A stretch of DNA of 64,000 nucleotides from Streptomyces sp. D2-8 (GCF_023184515.1 NZ_JAAHBP010000001.1:372001-436000); one strand, 5' to 3'. Counted from the first letter of the stretch, positions 51,684 to 62,394 are shown. Numbers and translations: made by a program. The notes: generated from the letters alone by a model not told the origin.

Positions 51684-52451
51684 ATGCCCCGTCAGCTGAG
51701 CCTCGTCCCGCCGCCCGCCCCGCGCCGCGCGGCCCCGCCCGCCCTGGTGGTCGTGGCCCACGGCAGCCGCGACCCCCGCGCGCTGAGCACGGTGAACGCG
51801 CTCCTCGACCGGGTCCGGACCCTGCGCCCCGACGTGCCGGTGCACCTGGGCCACATCGAACTCAACGCCCCCCTGCTCCCCGACACGCTCGCCGCCCTCG
51901 GAGACACGGAGGCGGTCCTCGTCCCCCTGCTCCTCAGCCGCGGCTATCACGTCAAGCAGGACATCCCCGAGATGGCCGCGGCCGCCCGGGCCCACACCCA
52001 CCTGGCGGCACCCCTGGGCCCCCACCCCCTCCTGGTGGACGCCCTCCAGGCCCGTCTGCTGGAGGCCGGCTGGGGCGGGACTCCCCGCCGTACCAGCGCG
52101 GTCGTCCTCGCCGCAGCGGGCTCGCGCGACCCGGACGCGAAAACGGACACCGCCCGCACGGCCCACCTCCTGGCGGCCCGCCTCGGCGTCCCCGTCATCC
52201 CGGCCTACGCCTCGGCGGCGACCCCGACGGTCGAGGCGGCTGTCCGCACCCTCCTCGCACGAGGCCGCCACAAGATCGCCCTGGCCTCCTACTTCACGGC
52301 CCCCGGCCGCTTCGCCACGGAGTGCGCCCAGAAGGCCCCCTGGATAGCGGCGGCCCCCCTGGGCACCCACCCGTCGATGGCCCAGCTCCTCCTCCACCGC
52401 TACGACGAGGCTCTGGCACGCGCGGCCTCCAGGGAATTGGCCTCAGCCTGA
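51684..52451 (+). CDS. Sirohydrochlorin chelatase-like (CbiX) protein
   Basis: 255-aa two-lobed chelatase that inserts Fe2+ (or Co2+) into sirohydrochlorin to make siroheme, the nirB cofactor. Lobe 1 has [20 protein letters not shown], with the metal-site His, and lobe 2 the parallel [20 protein letters not shown], where the His is Ala, so metal binding is one-sided. Further motifs: [19 protein letters not shown] and [17 protein letters not shown]. No ribosome site is evident before ATG 51684. Context with nitrite reductase in the same 16 kb supports siroheme rather than cobalamin use. Confidence 0.85.
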   Translation: MPRQLSLVPPPAPRRAAPPALVVVAHGSRDPRALSTVNALLDRVRTLRPDVPVHLGHIELNAPLLPDTLAALGDTEAVLVPLLLSRGYHVKQDIPEMAAAARAHTHLAAPLGPHPLLVDALQARLLEAGWGGTPRRTSAVVLAAAGSRDPDAKTDTARTAHLLAARLGVPVIPAYASAATPTVEAAVRTLLARGRHKIALASYFTAPGRFATECAQKAPWIAAAPLGTHPSMAQLLLHRYDEALARAASRELASA

Positions 52452-52477
52452 TATCGGGGGAGCGGGGCCATGCCCCC

Positions 52478-52530
52478 AGGGGCGCGGGACTGTATCGATG
52501 TGCGGCTCCGCCGCGTGGGCGCGACCAGCC
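52478..52530 (+). repeat. Dispersed intergenic repeat (copy 2, diverged)
   Basis: Starts AGGGGCGCGGGACTG and ends GGGCGCGACCAGCC, the two ends of the same dispersed Streptomyces element seen at 3800 and 58660, with a different middle. It lies between the chelatase gene and dgt. Confidence 0.55.
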
Positions 52531-52594
52531 AAAGACCACCCGCACACGCCCCGCAACAGAACCCGGCACACGCGTTGGCGCTTACTGTCGAGCC

Positions 52595-53878
52595 ATGGAC
52601 GGCACCGCACAACACCCCCCCGCCTACGACCCGACGTCAGTCGACCGCTGGGCCCCCGAACCGGACAAACGCCCCGGCCGCACCGCCTTCCAGCGAGACC
52701 GGGCCCGAGTCCTCCACTCGTCCGCCCTGCGTCGCCTCGCCGGCAAGACCCAGGTGGTGACGCCCGGCACCAGGGGCCCCGCCTGGGACGCCAGCCCCCG
52801 CACCCGCCTGACTCACTCCCTCGAATGCGCCCAGGTCGGCCGGGAACTGGGCGCGGCCCTCGGCTGCGACCCGGACCTCGTGGAAGCGGCCTGCCTCTCC
52901 CACGACCTGGGCCACCCGCCCTTCGGCCACAACGGCGAACAGGCCCTCAACGAGTTCGCGTCGGACTGCGGCGGCTTCGAGGGCAACGCCCAGTCCCTCA
53001 GACTCCTCACCCGCATCGAGCCCAAACGGTTCACCCCGGAGGGCTCCGTCGGCCTCAACCTCACCCGCGCGGCCCTCGACGCCGCCACGAAGTACCCCTG
53101 GCCCCGCGGCGCCCACCCCACCGATCCGGCCTCCAGCAAGTTCGGCGTCTACGACGACGACCGCCCGGTCTTCGACTGGCTCCGCAAGGACGCCCCCGGC
53201 ACCCGCACCTGCTTCGAGGCGCAGGTCATGGACTGGTCCGACGACGTGGCCTACTCGGTGCACGACGTGGAGGACGGCCTGCACGCCGGGCACATCGACC
53301 CGAACTGCCTGCACGCCGACCCCGAACGCCGGGACGTCTTCGAGGTCGCCCGCGGCCGGTACGTGCCCGCCGACACCGACCCCGCCGAGCTCGCCGAGGC
53401 CCTGGACCGGCTCCTCGCCCAGGAGTGGTGGCCGCACGGCTACGACGGCACCGCCGTCGCCCAGGCCCGCCTCAAGGACGCCACCAGCCAGCTCATCGGC
53501 CGCTTCTGCCTGGCCGCCGAGACGGCGACCCGCACCGCCTACGGCGCCGGACGGCTCACCCGGTACGCCGCCGAGCTGGTCGTCCCGCGCGAGACCCGGA
53601 TGGAGTGCGCCGTCCTCAAGGCCGTCGCCGACCTCTACGTCATGCAGCGCGCCGAGCAGGAGCGGCTGCGCGCCGACCAGCGGATCGTCGTCGCCGAACT
53701 GGCCGAGGCGCTCACCGTCCGCGCCCCCGACGGCCTGGACCCGCAGTTCCGCGCCCTGTACGACCAGGCGGCGGACGACCGGGCGCGCAAGCGGGTGATC
53801 GTCGACCAGATCGCCTCCCTCACCGACCCCTCCGCCCGTTCGCTTCACGCCCGTCTGACGGGGCAGGGACGACACTGA
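52595..53878 (+). CDS. dgt: Deoxyguanosinetriphosphate triphosphohydrolase-like protein
   Basis: HD-domain dNTPase releasing tripolyphosphate, thought to trim dNTP pools. 427 aa, ATG 52595. The N-terminal [20 protein letters not shown] is family specific. The HD metal site is in [15 protein letters not shown] (first His) and [20 protein letters not shown] (HD pair, near residue 108). Additional [19 protein letters not shown] contributes the last Asp. Leaderless-like: TACTGT at 52583-52588 is six bases before the ATG with no Shine-Dalgarno. Upstream of dnaG with one gene in between, as in other Streptomyces. Confidence 0.93.
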   Translation: MDGTAQHPPAYDPTSVDRWAPEPDKRPGRTAFQRDRARVLHSSALRRLAGKTQVVTPGTRGPAWDASPRTRLTHSLECAQVGRELGAALGCDPDLVEAACLSHDLGHPPFGHNGEQALNEFASDCGGFEGNAQSLRLLTRIEPKRFTPEGSVGLNLTRAALDAATKYPWPRGAHPTDPASSKFGVYDDDRPVFDWLRKDAPGTRTCFEAQVMDWSDDVAYSVHDVEDGLHAGHIDPNCLHADPERRDVFEVARGRYVPADTDPAELAEALDRLLAQEWWPHGYDGTAVAQARLKDATSQLIGRFCLAAETATRTAYGAGRLTRYAAELVVPRETRMECAVLKAVADLYVMQRAEQERLRADQRIVVAELAEALTVRAPDGLDPQFRALYDQAADDRARKRVIVDQIASLTDPSARSLHARLTGQGRH

Positions 53879-53909
53879 CGCGACGGGCCGGACGCGAGCA
53901 CCCCCGAAT

Positions 53910-53967
53910 GTGACCCTCCGTGGCCTGATCGGGTCACTCCCTCTTCCCGCATCACGCTCCGTGCGGG
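53910..53967. terminator. Inverted repeats after dgt
   Basis: GTGACCC/GGGTCAC (53910-53916 with 53931-53937) and CCCGCA/TGCGGG (53946-53951 with 53962-53967) lie in the 160-bp gap before the FAD oxidoreductase. Either could terminate dgt transcripts; neither has a T-run. Confidence 0.35.
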
Positions 53968-54038
53968 ACGCTCGCAAGTGGCGACACCGGCTGTGTTTAC
54001 TGGGGAGACACCCCCCAGACCCCCGTAGGAGGCATCAA

Positions 54039-55304
54039 GTGGTCGACGCGGATCAGACATTCGTCATCGTCGGAGGCGGACTGGCCGGCGCGAAGGCGGC
54101 CGAGACGCTCCGGACGGAGGGCTTCACCGGCCGCGTGATACTGATCTGCGACGAACGCGACCACCCCTACGAGCGCCCGCCCCTGTCCAAGGGCTACCTC
54201 CTCGGCAAGGAGGAACGCGACAGCGTCTTCGTGCACGAGCCCGCCTGGTACGCGCGCAACGACATCGAGCTCCACCTCGGCCAGACCGTCGACGCGATCG
54301 ACCGCACGGCGAAGGCGGTCCGCTTCGGCGAGGACGGCACCGTCGTCCGCTACGACAAGCTGCTCCTGGCGACCGGTGCCGAGCCCCGCCGCCTCGACAT
54401 CCCGGGCACCGACCTGGCCGGCGTGCACCACCTGCGCCGCCTCGCCCACGCCGAGCGCCTCAAGCACGTCCTGACCAACCTCGGCCGGGACAACGGCCAC
54501 CTCGTCATCGCCGGTGGCGGCTGGATCGGCCTGGAGGTCGCGGCGGCCGCCCGCGAGTACGGCGCGGAGGTCACGGTCGTCGAGCACGGGCCGACCCCGC
54601 TGCACGGCGTGCTGGGCCCGGAACTCGGCGCGCTCTTCGCCGAGCTGCACCGTGAGCACGGGGTGCGTTTCCACTTCGGCAGGCGGTTGACGGAGATCGT
54701 CGGCCAGGACGGCATGGTCCTCGCGGCCCGCACGGACGACGGCGAGGAGCACCCGGCGCACGACGTGCTCGCGGCGATCGGCGCGGCCCCGCGCACCCAC
54801 CTGGCGGAGGCGGCCGGCCTGGAGATCGCCGACCGGGCCCACGGCGGCGGCATCGTCGTCGACGAGCGGCTGCGCACCTCCGACCCGGACATCTACGCGA
54901 CCGGCGACGTCGTCTCCTTCCCGCACGCCCTCTTCGGCACCCGCGTGCGCGTCGAGCACTGGGCCAACGCCCTCAACGGCGGCCCGGCGGCCGCGCGCTC
55001 CATGCTGGGCCACGACGTGACGTACGACCGGGTGCCCTACTTCTTCTCCGACCAGTACGACCTGGGCATGGAGTACTCCGGCTGGGCGCCCCCGGGCAGC
55101 TACGACCAGGTGGCGATCCGCGGGGATGCCGGGAAGCGTGAGTTCATCGCGTTCTGGGTGAAGGACGGCCGGGTGCTGGCCGGGATGAACGTGAATGTGT
55201 GGGACGTCACGGACCAGATCCAGCGCCTGATCCGGTCGAGGGCCCAGGTGAACACGGAGTCGCTGGCGGACCCGCGCGTTCCGCTGGAAAGCCTCGCACC
55301 GTAG
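54039..55304 (+). CDS. NAD(P)/FAD-dependent oxidoreductase (ferredoxin/rubredoxin reductase-like)
   Basis: 421-aa flavoprotein of the BphA4/putidaredoxin-reductase type. FAD fold FVIVGGGLAGAKAAETLRTE (residues 7-26), active-site region HPYERPPLSKGYLLG, NAD fold LVIAGGGWIGLEVAAAAREY near residue 155, and FAD motif DIYATGDVVSFPHALFGTRV near residue 285, with a C-terminal reductase-dimerisation-like domain. GTG 54039 with TAGGAGG ribosome site; the ATG at 53910 would add a non-homologous 43 residues. Probably reduces a small ferredoxin or rubredoxin feeding a P450 or similar; partner not in this window. Confidence 0.88.
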   Translation: MVDADQTFVIVGGGLAGAKAAETLRTEGFTGRVILICDERDHPYERPPLSKGYLLGKEERDSVFVHEPAWYARNDIELHLGQTVDAIDRTAKAVRFGEDGTVVRYDKLLLATGAEPRRLDIPGTDLAGVHHLRRLAHAERLKHVLTNLGRDNGHLVIAGGGWIGLEVAAAAREYGAEVTVVEHGPTPLHGVLGPELGALFAELHREHGVRFHFGRRLTEIVGQDGMVLAARTDDGEEHPAHDVLAAIGAAPRTHLAEAAGLEIADRAHGGGIVVDERLRTSDPDIYATGDVVSFPHALFGTRVRVEHWANALNGGPAAARSMLGHDVTYDRVPYFFSDQYDLGMEYSGWAPPGSYDQVAIRGDAGKREFIAFWVKDGRVLAGMNVNVWDVTDQIQRLIRSRAQVNTESLADPRVPLESLAP

Positions 55305-55321
55305 CTGTCACACCACCACCG

Positions 55322-55327
55322 TAGAAT
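55322..55327 (+). promoter_or_regulatory. dnaG -10 hexamer (leaderless transcript)
   Basis: TAGAAT located six bases before the dnaG GTG at 55334, without any Shine-Dalgarno, which fits a transcript starting at the first codon. The -35 region is poor. Confidence 0.5.
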
Positions 55328-55333
55328 TCACGC

Positions 55334-57253
55334 GTGGCAGGACGGATCAACGACGAGGACGTGAAGGCGGTACGGGACGCGGTCCCGATCGACGCCGTGG
55401 TGTCCGAGTACCTCCAGCTGCGCAACGCGGGCGGCGGAAACCTGAAGGGTCTGTGCCCGTTCCACGACGAGAAGTCCCCGTCCTTCCAGGTCAGCCCGAG
55501 CAAGGGGTTCTTCCACTGCTTCGGCTGCCAGGAGGGCGGCGACACCATCACGTTCGTGATGAAGATCGACCACCTCACCTTCTCGGAGGCGGTCGAGCGC
55601 CTGGCCGGCCAGGCGGGCATCACCCTGCGCTACGAGGAGGGCGGCTACAACCCCTCCCACCAGCGCGGTGAGCGGATCCGCCTGGTCGAGGCCCACAAGA
55701 TCGCCGCCGACTGGTACGTGGAACAGCTCGCGACCAGCCCGGAGGCCGACACCGGCCGCCAGTTCCTCGCCGAGCGCGGCTTCGACCAGGCCGCCGCCCA
55801 GCACTTCTCCGTCGGCTACAGCCCCCAGGGCTGGGACCACCTCACGCGCTATCTGCGCGGCAAGGGCTTCACCGACAAGGAGCTGATCCTCTCCGGCCTC
55901 GCCCAGGAAGGCCGCCGCGGCCCCATCGACCGCTTCCGTGGCCGCCTGATGTGGCCCATCCGCGACATCGGCGGCGACGTCGTCGGCTTCGGCGCCCGCA
56001 AGCTCTACGAGGCGGACAACGGCCCGAAGTACCTCAACACGCCCGACACGGCGATCTACCGGAAGTCCCAGGTCCTCTACGGCATCGACCTGGCGAAGAA
56101 GGACATCGCCAAGGCGTCCCGCGCGGTCGTCGTCGAGGGCTACACGGACGTCATGGCCTGCCACCTCGCCGGTGTGACGACGGCCATCGCCACCTGCGGC
56201 ACCGCCTTCGGCGGCGACCACATCAAGATCCTCCGCCGGCTGCTCATGGACAACGGCTCGGCCCGGGTCATCTTCACCTTCGACGGCGACGCCGCCGGCC
56301 AGAAGGCGGCCCTGCGCGCCTTCGAGGACGACCAGAAGTTCGCCGCCGAGACGTACATCGCCATCGCCCCGGACGGCATGGACCCCTGCGACCTGCGTCT
56401 GGCCAAGGGTGACGAGGCCGTCGCCGACCTCGTCGAACCCCGCACCCCGCTCTTCGAGTTCGCGCTGCGCCAGATCGTGAGCCGCTACGACCTCGACACC
56501 CCGGCGGGCCGCGCGTCCGCGCTGGACGAGGCCGCCCCGATCGTCGCGCGCATCAAGAACAGCGGCGCCCAGCACGAGGTCGCCGTCCAGCTCGCCGGCA
56601 TGCTCGGCATCCTCGACACCCAGTTCGTGGTCAAGCGCGTGGCCCAGCTGGCCCGCTGGGCCCGCGACCGCGGCGGCAAGGGCCCCGCCCCGGAGCGGCA
56701 CCACCAGGGGCAGCAGTACGCCGGCCCGCCCCAGCCCGCCGCCTCTCGCGGCCCGGCCCTCAACCTCCGCAACCCCGTCTTCGCCACCGAGCGGGAACTC
56801 CTCAAACTCGCCCTCCAGCGCCCCGAGCTGGTCTCCCCGGCCTTCGACGCCTACGGCCTGGACGAGTTCACCGCGCCGCCCTACGCCGCCGTCCGCCAGG
56901 CCATCCAGGACGCGGGCGGCGCCGAACTGGGCGTCGCCGACCCCCAGGACTACCTGGTCAAGGTCCGCGAGGCCGCCCCGGACGACGCGGTCCGCGCGAT
57001 GGTCACGGAGCTGGCCGTCGAGGCGATCATGCTGCACAAGGGCGTGAAGGGGGCCGACGAGGTGTACGCGGGCGCCCAGTTGGTGACGGTCCGCCGCCGG
57101 GCCGTCGAGCGCCGGATCCGCGACATCACGGGCCAGCTCACCCGCCTCGGCACCCACGGCGACCCGGCCCAGCTCGCCGCCGTGCAGAACGAGCTATGGG
57201 TCCTCCAGCAGTACGACCAGACCCTCCGGGAGCACGGCGCCGCCGCGCTCTGA
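55334..57253 (+). CDS. dnaG: DNA primase
   Basis: Synthesises RNA primers at the replication fork. 639 aa, GTG 55334. N-terminal zinc-binding domain [20 protein letters not shown] with [12 protein letters not shown] (Cys/His/Cys/Cys). RNA-polymerase domain with [22 protein letters not shown] (acidic Glu near residue 265) and [20 protein letters not shown] (DxD-type metal pair). The C-terminal helicase-binding domain is typical actinobacterial, separated by a Pro/Gln-rich linker near residue 455-475. Leaderless-like promoter. Immediately followed by hrdA. Confidence 0.96.
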   Translation: MAGRINDEDVKAVRDAVPIDAVVSEYLQLRNAGGGNLKGLCPFHDEKSPSFQVSPSKGFFHCFGCQEGGDTITFVMKIDHLTFSEAVERLAGQAGITLRYEEGGYNPSHQRGERIRLVEAHKIAADWYVEQLATSPEADTGRQFLAERGFDQAAAQHFSVGYSPQGWDHLTRYLRGKGFTDKELILSGLAQEGRRGPIDRFRGRLMWPIRDIGGDVVGFGARKLYEADNGPKYLNTPDTAIYRKSQVLYGIDLAKKDIAKASRAVVVEGYTDVMACHLAGVTTAIATCGTAFGGDHIKILRRLLMDNGSARVIFTFDGDAAGQKAALRAFEDDQKFAAETYIAIAPDGMDPCDLRLAKGDEAVADLVEPRTPLFEFALRQIVSRYDLDTPAGRASALDEAAPIVARIKNSGAQHEVAVQLAGMLGILDTQFVVKRVAQLARWARDRGGKGPAPERHHQGQQYAGPPQPAASRGPALNLRNPVFATERELLKLALQRPELVSPAFDAYGLDEFTAPPYAAVRQAIQDAGGAELGVADPQDYLVKVREAAPDDAVRAMVTELAVEAIMLHKGVKGADEVYAGAQLVTVRRRAVERRIRDITGQLTRLGTHGDPAQLAAVQNELWVLQQYDQTLREHGAAAL

Positions 57254-57339
57254 GGTCACCGCGCGGTCACGGACCGGAAGCAAAAAGTCATCGCACGCCC
57301 CTCGTGGCGACGATGTGTCTTACCCCACACTGGGTTCCG

Positions 57340-58638
57340 GTGCCTGAGTCCTCGGAGCGCGGCCGATCCGTCACCGACGGGTCCCAGACCCCCGCGGTTC
57401 CGCTCATCGCGTACGGGACGGAAAGCGGCGAGGCCGTCGACTCCGCCCCCGAAGTACCGCTGCCGTCCCCCCTGGCAGCGATCATCCTGGAGGTCGCCCC
57501 CGTGCAGACCCAGACCCTCACCCAGACCGGCGCCGGTGCCGCCCCCGGCGCGGACGGCACCGTGCCGGACGCGGAGGCCGACGCCCTGTCCGCCGTTCCG
57601 GCGCAGAGCCGCGCCGTGCACCACCCGGAGTCGGAACCGGAAACGGAGGAGCCGCCCGCCGAGGCCGTCGAGACGGCCGAGCCTCCCGAGGCCGTCGAAC
57701 CCCCGCCGGTCCGCACCGAGTCCGGCAGCCCCTCCTCGGACCTGTTCCGCCAGTACCTGCGGGAGATCGGCCGCATCCCCCTGCTCACCGCCGCCGAGGA
57801 GGTCGAGCTCGCCCGCCGCGTCGAGGCCGGCCTGTTCGCGGAGGAGAAGCTGCGGCTCGCCCCCGACCTGGACAGCCAACTCGCCCTGGACCTGGACCGG
57901 CTCGTCGTCATGGGCCGCATGGCCAAGCGCCGCCTGATCGAGGCGAACCTGCGCCTGGTCGTCTCGGTCGCCAAGCGCTACGTCGGCCGCGGCCTGACCA
58001 TGCTCGACCTCGTCCAGGAGGGCAACCTCGGCCTGATCCGGGCGGTCGAGAAGTTCGACTACGCCCGCGGCTACAAGTTCTCCACGTACGCCACCTGGTG
58101 GATCCGCCAGGCCATGTCCCGCGCCCTGGCCGACCAGGCCCGCACGATACGGGTGCCGGTCCACGTCGTGGAGCTCATCAACCGGGTCGTCCGCGTCCAG
58201 CGCCGGATGCTCCAGGAGCGGGGCTACGAGCCGACGCCCGAGGAGGTCGCCGCCCATCTGGAGCTGCCGCCGGAGCGGGTCAGCGAGGTCCTGCGCCTCG
58301 CCCAGGAGCCGGTGTCGCTGCACGCGCCCGTGGGTGAGGAGGACGACGTCGCCCTCGGCGATCTCATCGAGGACGGCGACGCGGCCTCTCCGGTGGAGTC
58401 GGCGGCGTTCCTGCTGCTCAGGGAGCATTTGGAGGCGGTGTTGTCGACCCTGGGGGAGCGGGAGCGCAAGGTGGTCCAACTCCGCTACGGGCTGGCGGAC
58501 GGCCGCCCCCGCACGCTGGAGGAGATAGGCCGCATCTTCGGCGTGACGCGGGAACGCATAAGGCAGATCGAGTCCAAGACCCTCAACAAGCTGCGGGATC
58601 ATGCATTTGCGGACCAGCTGAGGGGCTATCTGGACTGA
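57340..58638 (+). CDS. hrdA: RNA polymerase sigma factor HrdA (sigma-70 group 2 type)
   Basis: Principal-like sigma factor. Conserved part from about residue 130: region 1.2 [20 protein letters not shown], region 2.3-2.4 [20 protein letters not shown], region 3 [20 protein letters not shown], region 4.2 [20 protein letters not shown]. The N terminus is acidic and variable. Start uncertain: GTG 57340 (432 aa, -10-like CACACT 57326-57331), ATG 57313 (441 aa) or GTG 57502 (378 aa, GGAGG upstream); high GC3 in the extra segment favours one of the longer forms. Lying next to dnaG is the classic Streptomyces hrdA position; HrdB, the essential sigma, lies elsewhere. Confidence 0.9.
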   Translation: MPESSERGRSVTDGSQTPAVPLIAYGTESGEAVDSAPEVPLPSPLAAIILEVAPVQTQTLTQTGAGAAPGADGTVPDAEADALSAVPAQSRAVHHPESEPETEEPPAEAVETAEPPEAVEPPPVRTESGSPSSDLFRQYLREIGRIPLLTAAEEVELARRVEAGLFAEEKLRLAPDLDSQLALDLDRLVVMGRMAKRRLIEANLRLVVSVAKRYVGRGLTMLDLVQEGNLGLIRAVEKFDYARGYKFSTYATWWIRQAMSRALADQARTIRVPVHVVELINRVVRVQRRMLQERGYEPTPEEVAAHLELPPERVSEVLRLAQEPVSLHAPVGEEDDVALGDLIEDGDAASPVESAAFLLLREHLEAVLSTLGERERKVVQLRYGLADGRPRTLEEIGRIFGVTRERIRQIESKTLNKLRDHAFADQLRGYLD

Positions 58639-58659
58639 CGCCGTCCGCGGGCCGGTGGT

Positions 58660-58717
58660 GGCTGGTCGCGCAGTTCCCCGCGCCCCTGAAGGGCCGGTGG
58701 GAACTGCGCGACCAGCC
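58660..58717. terminator. Inverted repeat terminator / dispersed repeat (copy 3)
   Basis: Arms of 19 bp (58660-58678 with 58699-58717, GGCTGGTCGCGCAGTTCCC type) around a 20-base loop, between convergent hrdA and the ABC exporter. The left arm plus loop contains the exact complement of the repeat at 3800-3821. Likely a bidirectional terminator formed from the dispersed element. Confidence 0.75.
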
Positions 58718-58732
58718 GCGACGGCGCCGCGC

Positions 58733-60661
58733 TCAGTCGACCTCGGCCACCGCCTGCGCGAACTGCGCCTTGTACAGCCGCGCGTAGGCCCCGTCCGCCG
58801 CGAGCAGCTCCTCGTGCGTCCCCTGCTCCACGATGGACCCGTTCTCCATCACGAGGATCGCGTCGGCGTCCCGGATCGTGGAGAGCCGGTGGGCGATGAC
58901 GAACGACGTACGCCCGTGCGCCAGTTTGGCCATCGCCTTCTGGATCAGCACCTCGGTGCGGGTGTCGACCGAGCTGGTCGCCTCGTCCAGCACCAGGATC
59001 ACCGGGTCGGACAGGAACGCCCGGGCGATGGTGATCAGCTGCTTCTCGCCGGCGCTGACGCCGCTTCCCTCGTCGTCGATCACGGTGTCGTACCCGTCCG
59101 GCAGCGTCCGGATGAACCGGTCCGCGTGCGCCGCCCGGGCCGCCTCCTCGATCTCCCCGCGGGTGACCTCCCGGGAGGCGCCGTACGCGATGTTCTCCGC
59201 GATCGTGCCGCCGAACAGCCAGGTGTCCTGCAGCACCATGCCGATCCCGGCCCGCAGTTCGTCCCGGGACATCCGCGCGATGTCGACGCCGTCGAGGGTG
59301 ATGCGCCCGCCGGTGACGTCGTAGAACCGCATCAGCAGGTTCACCAGCGTCGTCTTGCCGGCGCCGGTCGGGCCGACGATGGCCACCGTGTGCCCGGGCT
59401 CGACCTTCAGCGACAGGTCCTCGATCAGCGGCTTCTCGGGGGCGTAGCGGAACGACACCCGCTCCAGCGCCACCTGCCCGCGCAGCTCCTCGGGGCGTAC
59501 GCCCGGCACCGGTTCGGCGCCCTGCTCCTCCGCGTCGAGCAGTTCGAAGACCCGCTCCGCCGAGGCGACACCCGACTGCACCAGGTTCGCCATGGACGCG
59601 ACCTGCGTCAGCGGCATGGAGAACTGCCGCGAGTACTGGATGAAGGCCTGGACATCACCGATCGACAGGGCGCCGGAGGCCACCCGCAGCCCGCCGACGA
59701 CCGCGACCAGCACGTAGTTGAGGTTCGACACGAACATCATCAGCGGCTGCATGACCCCGCTGTTGAACTGCGCCTTGAACCCCGCCTCGTACAACGCGTC
59801 GTTCTGCTCGGCGAACTGCTGCGCCGACTCCTCCTGGCGCCCGAACACCTTCACCAGGGTGTGTCCGGTGTACATCTCCTCGATGTGCGCGTTCAGCCGG
59901 CCCGTCGAGCGCCACTGCTGCACGAAGTGCGGCTGCGACCGCTTGCCCACGCGCGTGGCCACGACGAACGACAGCGGCACGGTCACCAGCGCGACCAGCG
60001 CCAGGATCCAAGAGACGTAGAACATCATCGCGAGCACACCGATGATGGTCAGCACCGAGTTGATGAGCTGCCCCATCGACTGCTGAAGGGTCTGCCCGAT
60101 GTTGTCGATGTCGTTCGTCGCCCGGGACAGCACCTCACCGCGCTGGCGCTTGTCGAAGTACGACAGCGGCAGCCGCGACAGCTTCGTCTGCACGTCCTCG
60201 CGCATCCGGAACATGGTGCGGTTCACGGCCCGGTTCACCAGCCGCGTCGCCACCGCCATCAGCAGCCCGGCCACCGTGAACACGCCCAGCGCCAGCAGCA
60301 GCACATGCCCGACGGCCGTGAAGTCGATGCCCTCGCCCGGGGTGAAGTCGGTGCTGCGCAGCATGTCGGCGACGTCACCGTCCCCGCGCTGCCGCATGGA
60401 GTCGAGGACCTGCTCCTTGCTCGCCCCCTCCGGCATGCCCCGCCCGACGATGCCCGCGAAGACCAGGTCGGTCGCCTTTCCGAGGATCTTCGGCCCGACG
60501 ACGCTGAGACCGACGCTCAGCACCACGCACAGCAACAGCACGTAGAGGGTGATCCGCTCCGGCCGGAACTGCGCGACGAGCCGTTTGCCCGACCCCTTGA
60601 AGTCGAGCGAGCGCTGGTCGGGGCCGCCCCCGGCCATCATCCGCCCCATGGGCCCCGCCAT
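58733..60661 (-). CDS. ABC exporter half-transporter (second subunit)
   Basis: 642 aa: membrane domain of about six helices (residues 30-340) fused to an ATP-binding domain. Intracellular-loop features LPLSYFDKRQRGEVLSRATN are typical. Walker A is IVGPTGAGKTTLVNLLMRF, the signature is GSGVSAGEKQLITIARAFLS (VSAGE instead of LSGGQ), and Walker B is ILVLDEATSSVD with HRLSTIRDAD. The Gly/Met-rich N terminus is low-complexity. The ATG overlaps the stop of the partner subunit by one base, making a coupled heterodimeric exporter. Substrate (lipid, drug or peptide) unknown. Confidence 0.92.
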   Translation of the reverse strand: MAGPMGRMMAGGGPDQRSLDFKGSGKRLVAQFRPERITLYVLLLCVVLSVGLSVVGPKILGKATDLVFAGIVGRGMPEGASKEQVLDSMRQRGDGDVADMLRSTDFTPGEGIDFTAVGHVLLLALGVFTVAGLLMAVATRLVNRAVNRTMFRMREDVQTKLSRLPLSYFDKRQRGEVLSRATNDIDNIGQTLQQSMGQLINSVLTIIGVLAMMFYVSWILALVALVTVPLSFVVATRVGKRSQPHFVQQWRSTGRLNAHIEEMYTGHTLVKVFGRQEESAQQFAEQNDALYEAGFKAQFNSGVMQPLMMFVSNLNYVLVAVVGGLRVASGALSIGDVQAFIQYSRQFSMPLTQVASMANLVQSGVASAERVFELLDAEEQGAEPVPGVRPEELRGQVALERVSFRYAPEKPLIEDLSLKVEPGHTVAIVGPTGAGKTTLVNLLMRFYDVTGGRITLDGVDIARMSRDELRAGIGMVLQDTWLFGGTIAENIAYGASREVTRGEIEEAARAAHADRFIRTLPDGYDTVIDDEGSGVSAGEKQLITIARAFLSDPVILVLDEATSSVDTRTEVLIQKAMAKLAHGRTSFVIAHRLSTIRDADAILVMENGSIVEQGTHEELLAADGAYARLYKAQFAQAVAEVD

Positions 60662-62394
60662 CAGGCAGCCTCCGCTTCCGTCAGCTGGGAGAGCACGATC
60701 TCCCGGTAGGTCTCGTTGTCCGCCATCAGCTCGTGGTGCCGTCCGGTGCCGACGACCCGGCCCTCGTCGAGGACGACGATCCGGTCGGCGTCCCGGATGG
60801 TCGCCACCCGCTGCGCCACGATCACCACGGTCGCCTCGGCGGTCTCCCGCCCCAGCGCGGCCCGCAGGGCGGCGTCCGTGGCGTAGTCGAGCGCGGAGAA
60901 GGAGTCGTCGAAGAGGTAGATCTCGGGCCGCTGCACCAGCGTCCGGGCGATCGCGAGCCGCTGCCGCTGACCACCGGAGACGTTCGTCCCGCCCTGCGCG
61001 ATCGGCGCGCCCAGCCCGCCCTCCAGCCGCTCCACGAAGTCCTTGGCCTGCGCCACCTCCAGCGCCTGCCACAGCTCCTCGTCGGTGGCGTCCGGATTGC
61101 CGTAGCGCAGGTTGGTCGCCACGGTCCCCGCGAACAGGTACGGCTTCTGCGGCACCATCCCGACGGTCTTCGCGAGCAGCACCGGATCGATCTCCGCGAC
61201 GTCGACACCGTCCACGAGCACCTGCCCGTCGGTCGCGTCGAACAGCCGCGGCACCAGCCCGAGCAGCGTGGACTTGCCGCTGCCGGTCGAGCCGATGACG
61301 GCGGTCGTCTCACCCGGCCGGGCCACCAGGTCCACGGCCCGCAGCACCGGCTCCTCGGCCCCCGGATAGCGGAAGCCCGCCCCGCGGATCTCCAGATGCC
61401 CGTGCCGGCGCAGCTCCCGCACCGGCGCCGACGGCGGCACGACGCTCGAGGAGGTGTCCAGCACCTCCTGGATGCGCTCGGCACACACCTCCGCGCGCGG
61501 CACCATCATGAACATGAAGGTGGCCATCATCACGGACATGACGATCTGCATCAGATAGGCGAGGAACGCCGTCAGGTCACCGATCTGCATCCCGCCGCTG
61601 TCGATCCGGTGCGCGCCGAACCACACCACGGCGATCGACGACAGGTTCACCACCGTCATGACGATCGGGAACATCAGCGCGAGCAGGTTGCCGGTGCCCA
61701 GCGCGAAGTCGGTGAGATCGGTGTTGGCCTTCCGGAAGCGCTGCTGCTCGTACTCGTCCCGGACGAAGGCGCGGATCACGCGGTTGCCGGTGATCTGCTC
61801 GCGCAGCACCCGGTTCACCGAGTCCAGCCGCTCCTGCATCGCCCGGAACAGCGGCCGCAGCCGCCGCACGATCAGCGTCACGCAGATGCCCAGCACCGGC
61901 ACGACCGCCACCAGCACCCCGGACAGCGGCACGTCCAGACCGAGTGCCAGCACGATGCCGCCCACGCACATGATCGGTGCCGAGACCAGCAGCGTGAAGG
62001 TCATCAGCGTCAGCATCTGCACCTGCTGGACGTCGTTCGTCGTCCGGGTGATCAGCGACGGCGCCCCGAAGTGACCGACCTCACGCGCGGAGAACGACTG
62101 CACCCGGTCGAACACGGACGCCCGCAGGTCCCGGCCGACCGCCGCCGCCGTACGGGCCCCGTAGTACACGGCGCCGATGTTGCACACGACCTGGACGAGC
62201 GAGATGGCGATCATCACGCCGCCGTAACCCAGGATGTAACCGCTGTCGCCGTTCACGACACCCTGGTCGATGATGTCCGCGTTCAGCGTGGGCAGGTAGA
62301 GCGTGGCGCAGGTCTGCAGGAACTGCAGCAGCACCAGCAGAGCGATGGGTCTCTTGTAGGGCCTGAGATAGGTCCGCAGAAGTCGTATGAGCAC
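60661..62394 (-). CDS. ABC exporter half-transporter (first subunit)
   Basis: 577 aa from GTG 62394. Membrane domain (PIALLVLLQFLQTCATLYLP onward), then ATPase: Walker A VIGSTGSGKSTLLGLVPRLF, signature TNVSGGQRQRLAIARTLVQR, Walker B-like IYLFDDSFSALD. In the last, the catalytic Glu after Walker B is Asp followed by Ser (DDSFSALD rather than DEATSALD), the degenerate-site pattern of heterodimeric exporters. VIVAQRVATI replaces the H-loop His with Gln. So this is the catalytically impaired half, and the second subunit, which keeps DEATSS and HRLST, is the active half. Known as a pattern in BmrCD/TM287-288-type exporters. Confidence 0.92.
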   Translation of the reverse strand: MLIRLLRTYLRPYKRPIALLVLLQFLQTCATLYLPTLNADIIDQGVVNGDSGYILGYGGVMIAISLVQVVCNIGAVYYGARTAAAVGRDLRASVFDRVQSFSAREVGHFGAPSLITRTTNDVQQVQMLTLMTFTLLVSAPIMCVGGIVLALGLDVPLSGVLVAVVPVLGICVTLIVRRLRPLFRAMQERLDSVNRVLREQITGNRVIRAFVRDEYEQQRFRKANTDLTDFALGTGNLLALMFPIVMTVVNLSSIAVVWFGAHRIDSGGMQIGDLTAFLAYLMQIVMSVMMATFMFMMVPRAEVCAERIQEVLDTSSSVVPPSAPVRELRRHGHLEIRGAGFRYPGAEEPVLRAVDLVARPGETTAVIGSTGSGKSTLLGLVPRLFDATDGQVLVDGVDVAEIDPVLLAKTVGMVPQKPYLFAGTVATNLRYGNPDATDEELWQALEVAQAKDFVERLEGGLGAPIAQGGTNVSGGQRQRLAIARTLVQRPEIYLFDDSFSALDYATDAALRAALGRETAEATVVIVAQRVATIRDADRIVVLDEGRVVGTGRHHELMADNETYREIVLSQLTEAEAA

